Positions 7,987 through 15,636 of a stretch of DNA of 39,764 nt are shown piece by piece. The notes under the pieces are model-generated. The model was given only the letters and a program-made list of their open reading frames with translations. It was not told the origin of the DNA and searched no databases. Both the position numbers and the translations under genes were made by a program. Origin of the DNA: Bradyrhizobium manausense (GTDB lineage Bacteria > Pseudomonadota > Alphaproteobacteria > Rhizobiales > Xanthobacteraceae); the NCBI RefSeq assembly GCF_001440035.1, contig NZ_LJYG01000019.1, forward strand, positions 17,780 through 57,543. Reading direction: 5' to 3'. The first letter of the stretch is position 1. Every line of letters begins with the position of its first letter.

Positions 7987-9771
7987 TCAGACCTCTCGGT
8001 ACCAATCGTGTAAATTGTCAATGTCGGTCGTCCAGCTACTGATGACCGGGCGCAACGTGTTCGAGCACGCGGCGACCCTCATACGGTGAATCACGGGGAT
8101 AAGAACGGTGTCTTGCCACAGGATATCATTGGCCTTGACGAAGAGGGCTGCGCGCTTAACCGGATCGATCTCAACCTCAGCAGCATCGATCACCGCGTCA
8201 TAATCGCGGCTTGCGTAGCGCGGAATATTGAATCCCTGCCACTTGCTCTCCTCGCTGGGAATGTAGCGCGAATGAAAGGTACGCATACGCCTCTCCGGGT
8301 CGGGCTGGGTACTTAGGGACGCTAACAATTCGATATCTGCATTGAACCTCGTGTAGGTATCCGGATTTGCAACATCGGACGAAAAGAACGCGGATGCGAC
8401 GACCGATTTGAGCTCCACGTCGATGGCTGCCTTCTGACACGCATGCTTGATGATGGCCTGAGTCTTCTGGCGCGCTCCGTTCGTTGATGACTGGAAAAGC
8501 AATTTGAACTTCCTTCCGTCCTTCTCGCGAACGCCGTCCGAGCCGGGTTTCCAGCCGGCATCGTCAAGCAGCTTTGCAGCCTTTTCGATACTGAACTCCC
8601 ACGAGGTATTCTTAGAAACGAACTGCTCGGGGCCATTAAGGAAATTAGCGGTGGTGTTGCCGGCGCGGCCGTAAATGGCCTTCTTGATCGTCTCTCGATC
8701 AACGAGCAGCGCAATCGCCTTTCGTACCGCGGGATCCGACAATAGCGGATGTTTGGTCTTCGAGCGTTCTTGATCGGCCTCGGTGTTAGGATCGGTGAAG
8801 TTCAGCGCGATGAACTCAACATCTGCGCCGGCCACACGGATGCTCTTGCCTTTGCTACCTTTTTCAATACGCAACAAAACGTCGTCTTCGACTTGAATGT
8901 TCGAACCGAAGTCATATTCGCCGGTCTGGATCACTGCGCGTGCCGCCGAAACGGCATCCCCTCCGCCCTTCATCTCGATTGTGTCGAAATAGGGTCGGCC
9001 AGTCATGTGGTATTGGGGGTTGATCTCGCCGCGGACGAGTTCGCCGGGCTTGAACTCGATGAATTTGTAAGGGCCCGTTCCCACCGGCGACAAGTTGTTC
9101 GACGCCTTAAGGGATTTGTTGCCCCGATAATCCGCGAACAGGTGTTTTGGGATGATGGCGCCGGGAGCTCCGACAAATGCGTCGGCCCAGAAGGGAGTCG
9201 GCTTACTGAAGAGGATACGCACGGTAAGATCATCAATCCGTTCAACCGTTGTGCTGCGGTATGTTGCTGTGGTTGCGGCTGCCGTGTCAGGATCTTTGGC
9301 GTACTCCCAATTGAACACTACATCGTCCGCGGTAAAGGGCTTGCCATCGTGCCATTTGACGCCGGGCTTAAGCTTCCATGTCGCTGACTTGCCGTCGGGC
9401 GCAAGCCCTCCGTTCTGGATCGATGGTATCTCTGCGGCAAGAACGGGTTGGAGGTTGCCGTCCGGATCCCAACAGGCGAGCGGTTCATAGAAGAGGCGCG
9501 AGCCATCCTGGTCCTTCATGCTCGTTGCAAGGTGGGGGTTGAGCAGGGTTGGTCCTTGCCACCACAACATCTTCAGCGGTCCACCACCGCCGCATTTAGT
9601 TGGCTTGTAGGTTGATGGGGGCGCGGCTGTGGCTACGCCGCCGATGGCGAGGATCTGCGTTGCCATCGGCGGGGTGATGCCGATGCATATCATGCGCTGG
9701 ACGAAGGCCCGGCGATCCATAGATCCGCTCTTTACCTTATCGATCAAGCCACGTAGTGCTGCGTCAAACAT
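7987..9771 (-). CDS. Family 5 extracellular solute-binding protein (peptide/nickel type), Tat signal
   Basis: 594-residue periplasmic binding protein of the DppA/OppA/NikA family. The start ATG at 9771 has GGAGG 7 bases upstream. The N-terminus carries a twin-arginine style signal (DRRAFVQRM at about 18-27, then a hydrophobic stretch ending ATAAP). Family blocks: LFYEPLACWDPDG, WKLKPGVKWHDGKPFTADDV, PVGTGPYKFIEF, and DPAVRKAIALLVDRETI. No permease or ATPase gene is next to it, so it is an orphan and must share another transporter. It lies just downstream of the hydrogenase genes; nickel transport would fit that position but nothing in the protein proves it, and peptides are equally possible. 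It appears intact among otherwise decayed neighbours. Confidence 0.88.
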   Translation of the reverse strand: MFDAALRGLIDKVKSGSMDRRAFVQRMICIGITPPMATQILAIGGVATAAPPSTYKPTKCGGGGPLKMLWWQGPTLLNPHLATSMKDQDGSRLFYEPLACWDPDGNLQPVLAAEIPSIQNGGLAPDGKSATWKLKPGVKWHDGKPFTADDVVFNWEYAKDPDTAAATTATYRSTTVERIDDLTVRILFSKPTPFWADAFVGAPGAIIPKHLFADYRGNKSLKASNNLSPVGTGPYKFIEFKPGELVRGEINPQYHMTGRPYFDTIEMKGGGDAVSAARAVIQTGEYDFGSNIQVEDDVLLRIEKGSKGKSIRVAGADVEFIALNFTDPNTEADQERSKTKHPLLSDPAVRKAIALLVDRETIKKAIYGRAGNTTANFLNGPEQFVSKNTSWEFSIEKAAKLLDDAGWKPGSDGVREKDGRKFKLLFQSSTNGARQKTQAIIKHACQKAAIDVELKSVVASAFFSSDVANPDTYTRFNADIELLASLSTQPDPERRMRTFHSRYIPSEESKWQGFNIPRYASRDYDAVIDAAEVEIDPVKRAALFVKANDILWQDTVLIPVIHRMRVAACSNTLRPVISSWTTDIDNLHDWYREV

Positions 9772-9887
9772 CGACGGCCTCCGGTGTTCAAGCTATGCTC
9801 CGTCCAGATGGTTTGAGCTAGACATGATGGGCCTCTTGCGCCTATTTTCGTTCATCAAACGCTAGTAATCTGTTGACGCGGTCCAAA

Positions 9888-9901
9888 GGGCGGATCCGCC
9901 C
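9888..9901. repeat. 14-bp perfect palindrome flanked by an A run
   Basis: GGGCGGATCCGCCC is self-complementary and followed on the + strand by six A and a further CCGCCC. It lies 117 bases upstream of the solute-binding protein gene. Read on the - strand it is preceded by T6, so it does not form a standard terminator for either neighbour. It could be an operator or a leftover IS end. Function unknown. Confidence 0.35.
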
Positions 9902-10029
9902 AAAAAACCGCCCTGCTTTTCGCAACTGACGAGATCCGTGCGGCGTGAGTCTAAGAGTTGAGACACTCGCAATCCTTGTTAGTCATTGGAGAGCTTTTGT
10001 GTGGTCAGGCCTCTCACCCAGTTGAGACC

Positions 10030-10058
10030 GTACAATTTAACGCCACGTCCGATTCAAG
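10030..10058 (+). repeat. 29-bp repeat shared with 30184-30212, probable IS end remnant
   Basis: 25 of 29 bases match the copy at 30184-30212; both end in CGTCCGATTCAAG. This copy lies about 100 bases before a transposase fragment, as expected for the left flank of an insertion sequence. Confidence 0.55.
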
Positions 10059-10160
10059 GGGTTGCATTACGCATTACCTCGCCAGAAATGTTCCCGAATA
10101 GCGCGTCTTTGCCTCGAATAATTTGCTCCTCGTGCGAGACCGGCGGTCGGGGGGGCGCCG

Positions 10161-10324
10161 ATGGGGCGATTGAGGCAGGCGACGCGCAAGGAGCTATTGG
10201 CGACTGTCAGCCAGCGTTACAGGTCGTCGAACCGTGCGCAGAAGCGCGGATTTTCGCCGAGCTCATCGTCATCACCGGATTTCATCGCAAGCACGCCACG
10301 CAACTGCTTCGCGGAGCCGACTGA
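10161..10324 (+). pseudogene. Transposase N-terminal fragment (integrase-core type), frameshifted
   Basis: Starts MGRLRQATRKELLATV, which resembles the N-terminus of rve-type transposases common in rhizobia. After RAQK the conserved continuation RIFAELIVITGFHRKHATQLLRG is in the next frame and stops at 10324. Only about 54 codons of the expected several hundred remain. The exact IS family was recognised from memory and is not certain. Confidence 0.55.
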
Positions 10325-10394
10325 ACCGGTTATTGCCCTGCAAGCGACGCCAGGCTGAGTTACCGGCCGCGCTCCGTTTCGTACCGGGATCACC

Positions 10395-10735
10395 GCGCCG
10401 TGTGCGCGACATGGAGGAAGTGGACCTCAGTCGCCGACCTCCCGACCGGCCCCAAGCACGCGAGACTGACACGCTCATCACTGCACCGCCGTCTACAGCG
10501 CCACGGTACCGGCCGACTGCCGGATGTCGAAGGCGACAGACCAGCAAGGAAGAAGTTCAAGAGCTATCCGATCGGCTTCTTCCGCATCGATATCGCCGAC
10601 GTACGGACCGAACACAAGCTTCATATGTTCGTAGCGATCGACCGAACGTCCACGTTCGCTCACGTCGAACGGCACGAAACAGCTACCACCGCCGTATCGA
10701 GAGAGTCCTGCAAGAACAGGTTCGAACGTGCTTGA
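10395..10735 (+). pseudogene. IS481-type transposase fragment
   Basis: One frame reads ATWRKWTSVADLPTGPK, then LTRSSLHRRLQRHG, and RKKFKSYPIGFFRIDIADV, followed by LHMFVAIDRTSTFAHVE. These are the helix-turn-helix to catalytic-core blocks of IS481/IS3-like transposases. The linker between TGPK and LTRSSLHR is shortened, and the downstream DDE residues are missing because the frame closes at 10735. It is a dead remnant, adjacent to another transposase piece, which suggests nested or successive insertions. Confidence 0.65.
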
Positions 10736-10898
10736 GCATGAAGGCGGTCACTTGTGCCGGTGGACCTCAGCGTCTCAACCGCTGCCGCTCGGGCACGCCG
10801 CGGCGAGGCCGACGAGGAGCGCTGCAACCACTTGTCGATTCTTCTCTTTCCTGGATCAGCATCTCTAGGTTTCAACGCTCACCGTAGGATTTGCCTTA

Positions 10899-11192
10899 TT
10901 ATCTTAGCCTCGCGACGCCGTCAGGTGAGTGCGATCTGCGGCGCTCAAAAGCGTAGACCGGATTAATACCGCAATAGGCGTCTGTGCCGGATGCGGTGGC
11001 CATGCACTGGCTATAGCTCGAGAACTGGCAATTACCTGGGTATCCCCAGGTACGTCCTTGCAAGCAGTAAACGTCTTGTTGGGCCGGGGGCATGTATCCC
11101 GAACGGTCTCGCGGAGCGGCGATCGAACCTGTCTGAGCGAAAACCAAGGTGGGGACTGCGAGCGCAACAGCAAACAGGAAATGATGGCGCAT
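10899..11192 (-). CDS. DUF3551 family small secreted protein
   Basis: 97 residues with a signal peptide (MRHHFLFAVALAVPTLVFAQ) and a cysteine-rich mature part: YCLQGRTWGYPGNCQF, SQCMATASGTDAYCGINP. This pattern is the DUF3551 family, abundant in Bradyrhizobium, function unknown; it is expected to be periplasmic. ATG at 11192 has GAGGG close upstream. The last 14 or so residues (ERRRSHSPDG...) go beyond the usual family end. A perfect TTGA-N6-TCAA box lies 57-70 bases upstream, a spacing compatible with activation by a FixK/FNR-type regulator under low oxygen. Confidence 0.75.
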   Translation of the reverse strand: MRHHFLFAVALAVPTLVFAQTGSIAAPRDRSGYMPPAQQDVYCLQGRTWGYPGNCQFSSYSQCMATASGTDAYCGINPVYAFERRRSHSPDGVARLR

Positions 11193-11248
11193 GGGACCCT
11201 CGTCTGACTTGATTTCCTACTAGCTAATGGATCCGATTTGCGTTCTTC

Positions 11249-11262
11249 TTGATCTTAGTCAA
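11249..11262 (-). promoter_or_regulatory. FixK/FNR-type box
   Basis: TTGATCTTAGTCAA fits the TTG(A/C)-N6-(T/G)CAA consensus of FixK2/FNR proteins (established knowledge). It is centred about 63 bases upstream of the ATG of the DUF3551 gene, which would put a start site near 11214 if the box sits at -41.5. Binding is inferred only from the match. Confidence 0.5.
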
Positions 11263-11327
11263 TCGCGAGCTAGCGACCGTTTGCGGGCCCAATCGTGAAA
11301 CAGCACGGCGCGAACAGTACGTTGATT

Positions 11328-11426
11328 TCAAATGAGTGCAAAAGCTAGCAGGCTCGAGCAGAGTAGCGCAAGGCCTGTCGCGGTTAGCGCCAGCAGGCTG
11401 CTGGAAATGAGGTCATGATTATTCAT
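11328..11426 (-). CDS. Possible 32-residue single-span membrane peptide
   Basis: The ORF beginning MNNHDLISSSL is followed by one hydrophobic segment (LALTATGLALLCSSLLAFAL) reaching the C-terminus. GAGGG lies 7 bases upstream of the ATG. The frame is open further upstream to 11522 but that part is not hydrophobic and has no ribosome site. No family recognised. Such tiny inner-membrane peptides are common, but a chance ORF cannot be excluded. Confidence 0.35.
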   Translation of the reverse strand: MNNHDLISSSLLALTATGLALLCSSLLAFALI

Positions 11427-11522
11427 CGTACAGCCCTCGATTGCACGGCAGAGGGAAAGTGACTGTCCTGGTTGGTCCAGTCGACCGGCTGATACATCAA
11501 TGATTATTCGAATTTGTCGCAA

Positions 11523-11960
11523 TAATCCTGCTATTGCCGGGAGGAAGTGCAGTTTTCCGGCGCAATTTGACCACGGTTTATTGATTTGCGGCGCGAATAA
11601 CGGAAATCAAGCTTGAGAGCTTTGCGGGTAGCTGTCTAGCGAAACACCGGATCTTTGCGCGTCAATAGATTCAACGCAGAAAGTTATGAGTTTCTTCAGA
11701 ATTGCGATACGCGCGGCCGAGTCCATGCCACGGACCCGCATCAAATGGATGTTCACACCCAACTAAAGCCAGCGCCAAACTCGGCTACGCCTATCCAACG
11801 ACGTCCAAAGAGTCAAAACCACTGTGATAAACCACTAGTCGGCGCCCGAACGCCCGGCCGTTGCGACCGAACGTTGCTGATCTCTGCTGCGTGTGCGAGT
11901 TCGATGATGAGTGGCCTTCTGCTAAAACAATAGGTCAAGATAGAACTGCCTCTGCTTGCA
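11523..11960. other. Non-coding stretch with a fragment of an HTH gene end
   Basis: No gene is supported. Bases 11812-11842 match 24 of 31 bases of the 3' end of the LexA-type gene at 13151-13181, including its last codons (VKTTVINH then TAG here), so an older, more decayed copy of that gene probably lay here. The rest shows only short frames. Confidence 0.4.
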
Positions 11961-11962
11961 GG

Positions 11963-11991
11963 TCGTCAGCTCTTGGTCAGACTGGCGAGGT
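11963..11991 (+). promoter_or_regulatory. Possible tts box (TtsI binding site)
   Basis: TCGTCAGCTCTTGGTCAG starts here, 69 bases before a GTG start. The rhizobial tts box, as remembered, is TCGTCAGCTT-N-TCGAAAGCT followed by a looser part. The first nine bases match exactly and the second half keeps G, A and G at the expected places but not the full CGAAAGCT. Roughly 13 of 19 defined positions agree. It is a candidate only. Confidence 0.35.
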
Positions 11992-12031
11992 AGCGTGGTG
12001 TTGTTCTTCCAACCCTAGATAGGAGATCAAG

Positions 12032-12298
12032 GTGAGCTTAGCCAACATTGGGTCGATCGGCGCGAATCGAAGCACCGCGTCTGAGCAGCAAGGGCAATCT
12101 GGAGGCGCGGCACAAACTAAATTTGAGCAACAGCTCGCCCAAGCCGGCCGGTTGTCGGAAGAGGAGCCGAATGGACAGCCACGGGTGGTGCAAAATCATC
12201 CCGCTGGCGCTTTCAAGGATATTCCTTCCTTCCCTCGGGACTTCGTGCCGGGCTTTAAGGAGCCGCCCTCCGGACCTCGCGACCCTTTTGCCGCTTAA
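12032..12298 (+). CDS. Small disordered protein, possible type III secreted protein
   Basis: 88 residues starting at GTG 12032 with AGGAG eight bases upstream. There is no signal peptide and no membrane segment. The N-terminal third is rich in Ser, Gln, Gly and Ala (RSTASEQQGQSGGAAQ). The C-terminal third is rich in Pro and Phe (FKDIPSFPRDF, GFKEPPSGPRDPF). This composition resembles short nodulation outer proteins and export substrates, and the candidate tts box upstream points the same way. No family is recognised with confidence. A good stem-loop terminator follows 36 bases after the stop, so this is a monocistronic unit. The gene looks intact, unlike its neighbours. Confidence 0.6.
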   Translation: MSLANIGSIGANRSTASEQQGQSGGAAQTKFEQQLAQAGRLSEEEPNGQPRVVQNHPAGAFKDIPSFPRDFVPGFKEPPSGPRDPFAA

Positions 12299-12334
12299 GG
12301 ACCTTCCGTCTGTACTCGCGGCATAGTTAAGGGG

Positions 12335-12366
12335 CGCCCGCTCCGCAAGGGGCGGGCGTCTTCGTC
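12335..12366 (+). terminator. Rho-independent-type terminator
   Basis: A 10-bp stem CGCCCGCTCC / GGGGCGGGCG (one T-G pair) closes a GCAA tetraloop at 12345-12348. The tail TCTTCGTCT is only moderately T-rich. It ends the 12032 gene. Confidence 0.7.
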
Positions 12367-12584
12367 TAATTGGGACCTCACTTCTTCAGACTCGGCAAGC
12401 CGACCGACACCGAGAGCCGGAGCATCCCTTCCGCATCGCGGCGGCAGTGTGCAAAATTCAACTCGACTCTATGTTTGCTCTCTGAGGTGAGGGCGGCCCG
12501 CCCCGCGGCAAGCTCCTATCGAGGGTTGCCGGATGGTCCGGCGCCGAGCCTCAGGCATTGGGAGCGGGCCTGATGAACGATTTA

Positions 12585-12851
12585 AGGTCAGCTTGCGCTC
12601 TGCGCCCGGACGCAGCTGCTCCCTCAAGGCCCGCTCCAGATTGCCTTTACGAAGCCGCGCTTGGTCCGATAAACGGTGGAAAGGCTGACACTCACGGTCC
12701 TGGCAATCTCCTCGTCGCGGCGACCTCCATCGGCCGCCAGCAAAATCTGCGCCCGCTTGAGCTTGCGGGCGGTGCGCTTGCCGCCGCCGAGCATCGCCGT
12801 CAGTTCGTCCCGCTCGGCTTGGCTCAATCGACCCGATAACGTAACATTCAT
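12585..12851 (-). pseudogene. IS630-type transposase N-terminal remnant
   Basis: Starts MNVTLSGRLSQAERDEL at ATG 12851 with AAGGAGG upstream, and continues GGGKRTARKLKRAQILLAAD and EEIARTVSVSLSTVYRTKRGF, the helix-turn-helix of IS630-family transposases. After FV the conserved continuation KGNLERALREQLRPGAERKLT lies in another frame, so there is a frameshift near 12650. The catalytic DDE part is absent. A GCCTCC-N5-GGAGGC hairpin overlaps the ribosome site. Confidence 0.7.
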
Positions 12852-12889
12852 GCTTCGCCTCCTTGTCGGAGGCCGTAACGAATTGATCC

Positions 12890-13177
12890 ATGAGTCAAAC
12901 TTCAGGCGCGCTTAACCGAGAAACAGGGTCACTACCTCGCTTTCATCAATACCTATTCGTAATGTTCGGACAGCCGCCCGCCGAGGCCGACATTCAGCGC
13001 CATTTCCGCGTCAGCCCGCCCTCAGTCCACCAGATGATCGTCACCCTCGAACGAAACGGTTTCATTCGCCGTCAGCCCGGCGTTCCCCGAAGCATCGAGA
13101 TTCTCCTGCCACCCGAAAACTTGCCTCCTCGAATGGCTCGGTATCAAAACGTCAAAGTCACTGTAATGAACCATTAG
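12890..13177 (+). pseudogene. LexA-type winged-helix DNA-binding protein, probably frameshifted
   Basis: The ORF from ATG 12890 (95 residues) carries GQPPAEADIQRHFRVSPPSVHQMIVTLERNGFIRRQPGVPRSIEILLPPENLP, a LexA-N-like winged helix often found as a stand-alone small protein in rhizobia. The first 25 or so residues do not fit the family. In the next frame, bases 12906-12954 read LTEKQGHYLAFINTYS, which is the expected N-terminus, followed by a stop. One missing base near 12955 would join the two. The protein may still be made from the in-frame ATG with an altered N-terminus. It is divergent from the IS630 remnant. Confidence 0.55.
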
Positions 13178-13223
13178 TGGATCCTGTGTAACAGCAACGT
13201 TCCGATCTTTGCATGTTTGAGCC

Positions 13224-14264
13224 TTAGCAGATGCGTGGCAGTTGCTCGCCCGACAGCCAGTCAACGATGCGGCCGCCGCCAAAGCTGGTCGCCATCTGCA
13301 CGAAATGATGGTCATCGGCGATTGCCTCGCCGATCTCGGCGGCATCGCAGCCGAGCGGATGCGCCCGCATGGCAGCAAGCACGGCATTGGCGACCTCGGG
13401 CGACACGATGGCAACCAGCTTTCCTTCATTGGCGACATGGAGCGGATCGAGCCCCAAGAGCTCGCAGGCCGCCGCCACGTCCGGCTTCACCGGGATTGCC
13501 TCTTCCTGCAGGCGAAAGCCGAGGTCGGATTGCCGGGCGATCTCGTTCAGGGTCGCGGCAAGCCCGCCGCGCGTAGGGTCGCGCATTAGGCGGATTCCGT
13601 GGCCTCCGGCCTCAACCATCTTCGCAACGAGGTCGTGCAGCGCCGCCGAATCCGAGATGATGTCGGTTTCAAAGGCGAGGTTCTGCCGCTTGGACATGAT
13701 GGCGATGCCATGATCGCCGAGCGTGCCCGAGATCAGCACGCGGTCTCCGACGCGCGCGTTTTCCGCGGAGAGATCGAGCCCGACAGGCACTACACCGACG
13801 CCAGCCGTCGAGATGAACAGGCCGTCGGCCTTGCCGCGCTCGACCACCTTGGTGTCGCCAGTGATAATGTGAACGCCGGCCGATCGCGCCGCTTCCCCCA
13901 TGCACTCCGCGATCATCTTGAGGTGGGACAAACGAAATCCCTCCTCGATAATGAAGCCCGCAGACAGGTAAAGCGGCCGCGCCCCTGCCATTGCGATGTC
14001 GTTGACCGTGCCGTGCACGGCCAGCGTACCGATATTTCCGCCCGGAAAAAACAGCGGCGAGACGACGTAGCCATCGGTCGTCATCACCATGCGCCCGCCG
14101 CCGACGTCGAAGGCCGACTGATCATTGCCGCGCGCCAGCCATTCATTGCCGAAGGCCTCGTGGAACAGTCCCGAAATAAGCTGCGCCATCGCGCGGCCGC
14201 CGGAGCCGTGAGACAGGTCGATGCAGCCATTGCTGATGTCGAGCTTGGCCTGATGACCTCTCAT
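13224..14264 (-). CDS. hypE: Hydrogenase maturation protein HypE
   Basis: 346 residues. HypE, with HypF, makes the cyanide ligands of the NiFe active site: its C-terminal cysteine carries a thiocarboxamide that is dehydrated using ATP. The sequence ends PRIC, giving the required terminal Cys. N-terminal SHGSGGRAM, the AIRS/PurM-like GDQ-type ATP site (ARGNDQSAFD), TGDTKVVERGK and MRDPTRGGLA are all present. The frame is open to 14432, but ATG 14264 is chosen because it overlaps the hypD stop (ATGA), like the other junctions in this operon, and because the protein then has family length. It is the last gene of the hup-hyp operon. Confidence 0.95.
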   Translation of the reverse strand: MRGHQAKLDISNGCIDLSHGSGGRAMAQLISGLFHEAFGNEWLARGNDQSAFDVGGGRMVMTTDGYVVSPLFFPGGNIGTLAVHGTVNDIAMAGARPLYLSAGFIIEEGFRLSHLKMIAECMGEAARSAGVHIITGDTKVVERGKADGLFISTAGVGVVPVGLDLSAENARVGDRVLISGTLGDHGIAIMSKRQNLAFETDIISDSAALHDLVAKMVEAGGHGIRLMRDPTRGGLAATLNEIARQSDLGFRLQEEAIPVKPDVAAACELLGLDPLHVANEGKLVAIVSPEVANAVLAAMRAHPLGCDAAEIGEAIADDHHFVQMATSFGGGRIVDWLSGEQLPRIC

Positions 14265-15403
14265 GACGCCGGCCTCTGCTGATGATCGCGGAAACGGCCA
14301 TAGGTCCAATGAGCGGCGCAGGCGCCTTCCGAGGAGACCATGCAGGATCCCATGGGCGTTACGGGCGTGCAGATCTTCCCGAACAGCTCGCAATCCACAG
14401 GCTTCCTTATCCCGCGCAGGATGGCAGCGCATTTACAGGCCGGATTGTCGGCAACGCACAGCTCGCCCATGTCGAAGCGCAGCTCCGCGTCGTATTTGGT
14501 GTAAGCGGGCTTCAGCCTCAGCCCGCTGTAGGGCACTGGGCCGAGGCCGCGCCATTCGAACCGGTCTCGCAGCTCGAAAACGTTGGAGACCTCCTCCTTA
14601 GCGCGCAGATTGCCGTCGCGGATCACCGCGCGGCGATACTGATTCTCTACTTCGTGGCGATGCTCGTTGACTTGCCGGACAAGCATTAGGATCGCCTGCA
14701 TCATGTCGAGCGGCTCGAAACCGGTGATCACGATCGGCTTGCCAAACTCCTCCGCGACAAACTCGTAAGGCGTCGTGCCAATGATGACCGAGACATGGGC
14801 TGGCCCGATGAAACCGTCAATCTCGACGTGTCCGATATTGCGTATACCGCAGCTCTTTAGAATATTCTGCATCGCTGGAGGCGTCAGCACGTGGTTGCAG
14901 AACACGCTAAAGTTTGAGAGCTTCTTCTTTTCGGCCAGACGTATCATGATAGCCGTCGGCGGCGTGGTGGTCTCAAAGCCAATGGCGAAGAACACGACCT
15001 CGCGCGCGGGGTTCTCCTCTGCGATCCGGATCGCATCGATGGTGGAATACACCATGCGGACATCCGCGCCGCGGGCCTTTGCCTTGAGCAGCGAGGCGCC
15101 TTGCGAACCCGGCACGCGCATTAGGTCGCCGTAGCCGCAGAGGATGACTTCGGGCCGCATCGCGAGATGGATCGCCATGTCAATACGCCCGGCCGGCAGC
15201 ACGCAGACCGGGCAACCAGGGCCGTGGACCATCCGCACGTTGTTCGGCAGCATGTCCTCGAGGCCATAGCGCGAGATCGTGTGTGTATGGCCGCCACAAA
15301 ACTCCATGAAACGATAGGGTCTTGCCAGATCGACCTCGGTGCCGATCGCTTTCGCCACCCCCAGCGCGATCTCCTTGTCGCGGAACTCGTGAACATATTT
15401 CAT
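14261..15403 (-). CDS. hypD: Hydrogenase maturation protein HypD
   Basis: 380 residues. HypD is the iron-sulfur scaffold on which Fe(CN)2CO is assembled together with HypC. The family cysteine motifs are visible: FCGGHTHT (near 37-44), GPGCPVCV (near 64-71), FCNHVLTPPAM, and C-terminal cysteines in the NPACKCAAILRG and PMGSCMVSSEGAC regions. Start is ATG 15403 (MKYVHEF) with AGGGAG upstream; a GTG at 15421 overlapping the hypC stop is less likely. The end overlaps hypE by four bases. Intact, normal length. Confidence 0.95.
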   Translation of the reverse strand: MKYVHEFRDKEIALGVAKAIGTEVDLARPYRFMEFCGGHTHTISRYGLEDMLPNNVRMVHGPGCPVCVLPAGRIDMAIHLAMRPEVILCGYGDLMRVPGSQGASLLKAKARGADVRMVYSTIDAIRIAEENPAREVVFFAIGFETTTPPTAIMIRLAEKKKLSNFSVFCNHVLTPPAMQNILKSCGIRNIGHVEIDGFIGPAHVSVIIGTTPYEFVAEEFGKPIVITGFEPLDMMQAILMLVRQVNEHRHEVENQYRRAVIRDGNLRAKEEVSNVFELRDRFEWRGLGPVPYSGLRLKPAYTKYDAELRFDMGELCVADNPACKCAAILRGIRKPVDCELFGKICTPVTPMGSCMVSSEGACAAHWTYGRFRDHQQRPAS

Positions 15404-15417
15404 TGCACAGCTCCCTG

Positions 15418-15636
15418 TCACTCGACGCTGAGCTCGCGCAACAAATCCAATGTGCGTCTGGCTTCCTCGGGGTCGATCTTGGTGAGCGCATAACCGACGT
15501 GAATGATCACGTAGTCGCCGACGGCGAGATCCTCGATCAGGGCAACGGAAATCTCCTTGCCGACGCCATCGATGGAGACGACGGCCATCTCGTCAGGCAA
15601 AATTTTTGTTACTGCTGCAGGTATGGCAAGACACAT
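15418..15636 (-). CDS. hypC: Hydrogenase maturation chaperone HypC
   Basis: 72 residues, beginning MCLAIPA. The cysteine exposed after Met removal is the residue that binds the iron centre and the large-subunit precursor. The OB-fold pattern (VSIDGVGKEISVALIEDLAVGDYVIIHVGYAL) and the acidic helical tail DPEEARRTLDLLREL are typical. The ATG overlaps the hypF stop by one base, and the gene ends 14 bases before the hypD ATG. A second HypC-family protein (HupF) is encoded upstream in the same operon. Confidence 0.95.
   Translation of the reverse strand: MCLAIPAAVTKILPDEMAVVSIDGVGKEISVALIEDLAVGDYVIIHVGYALTKIDPEEARRTLDLLRELSVE

Noticed and set aside
12588..12606. GTCAGCTTGCG... as a second tts box
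   Set aside because: It is the reverse strand of the IS630 transposase codons and lacks the second half of the box.
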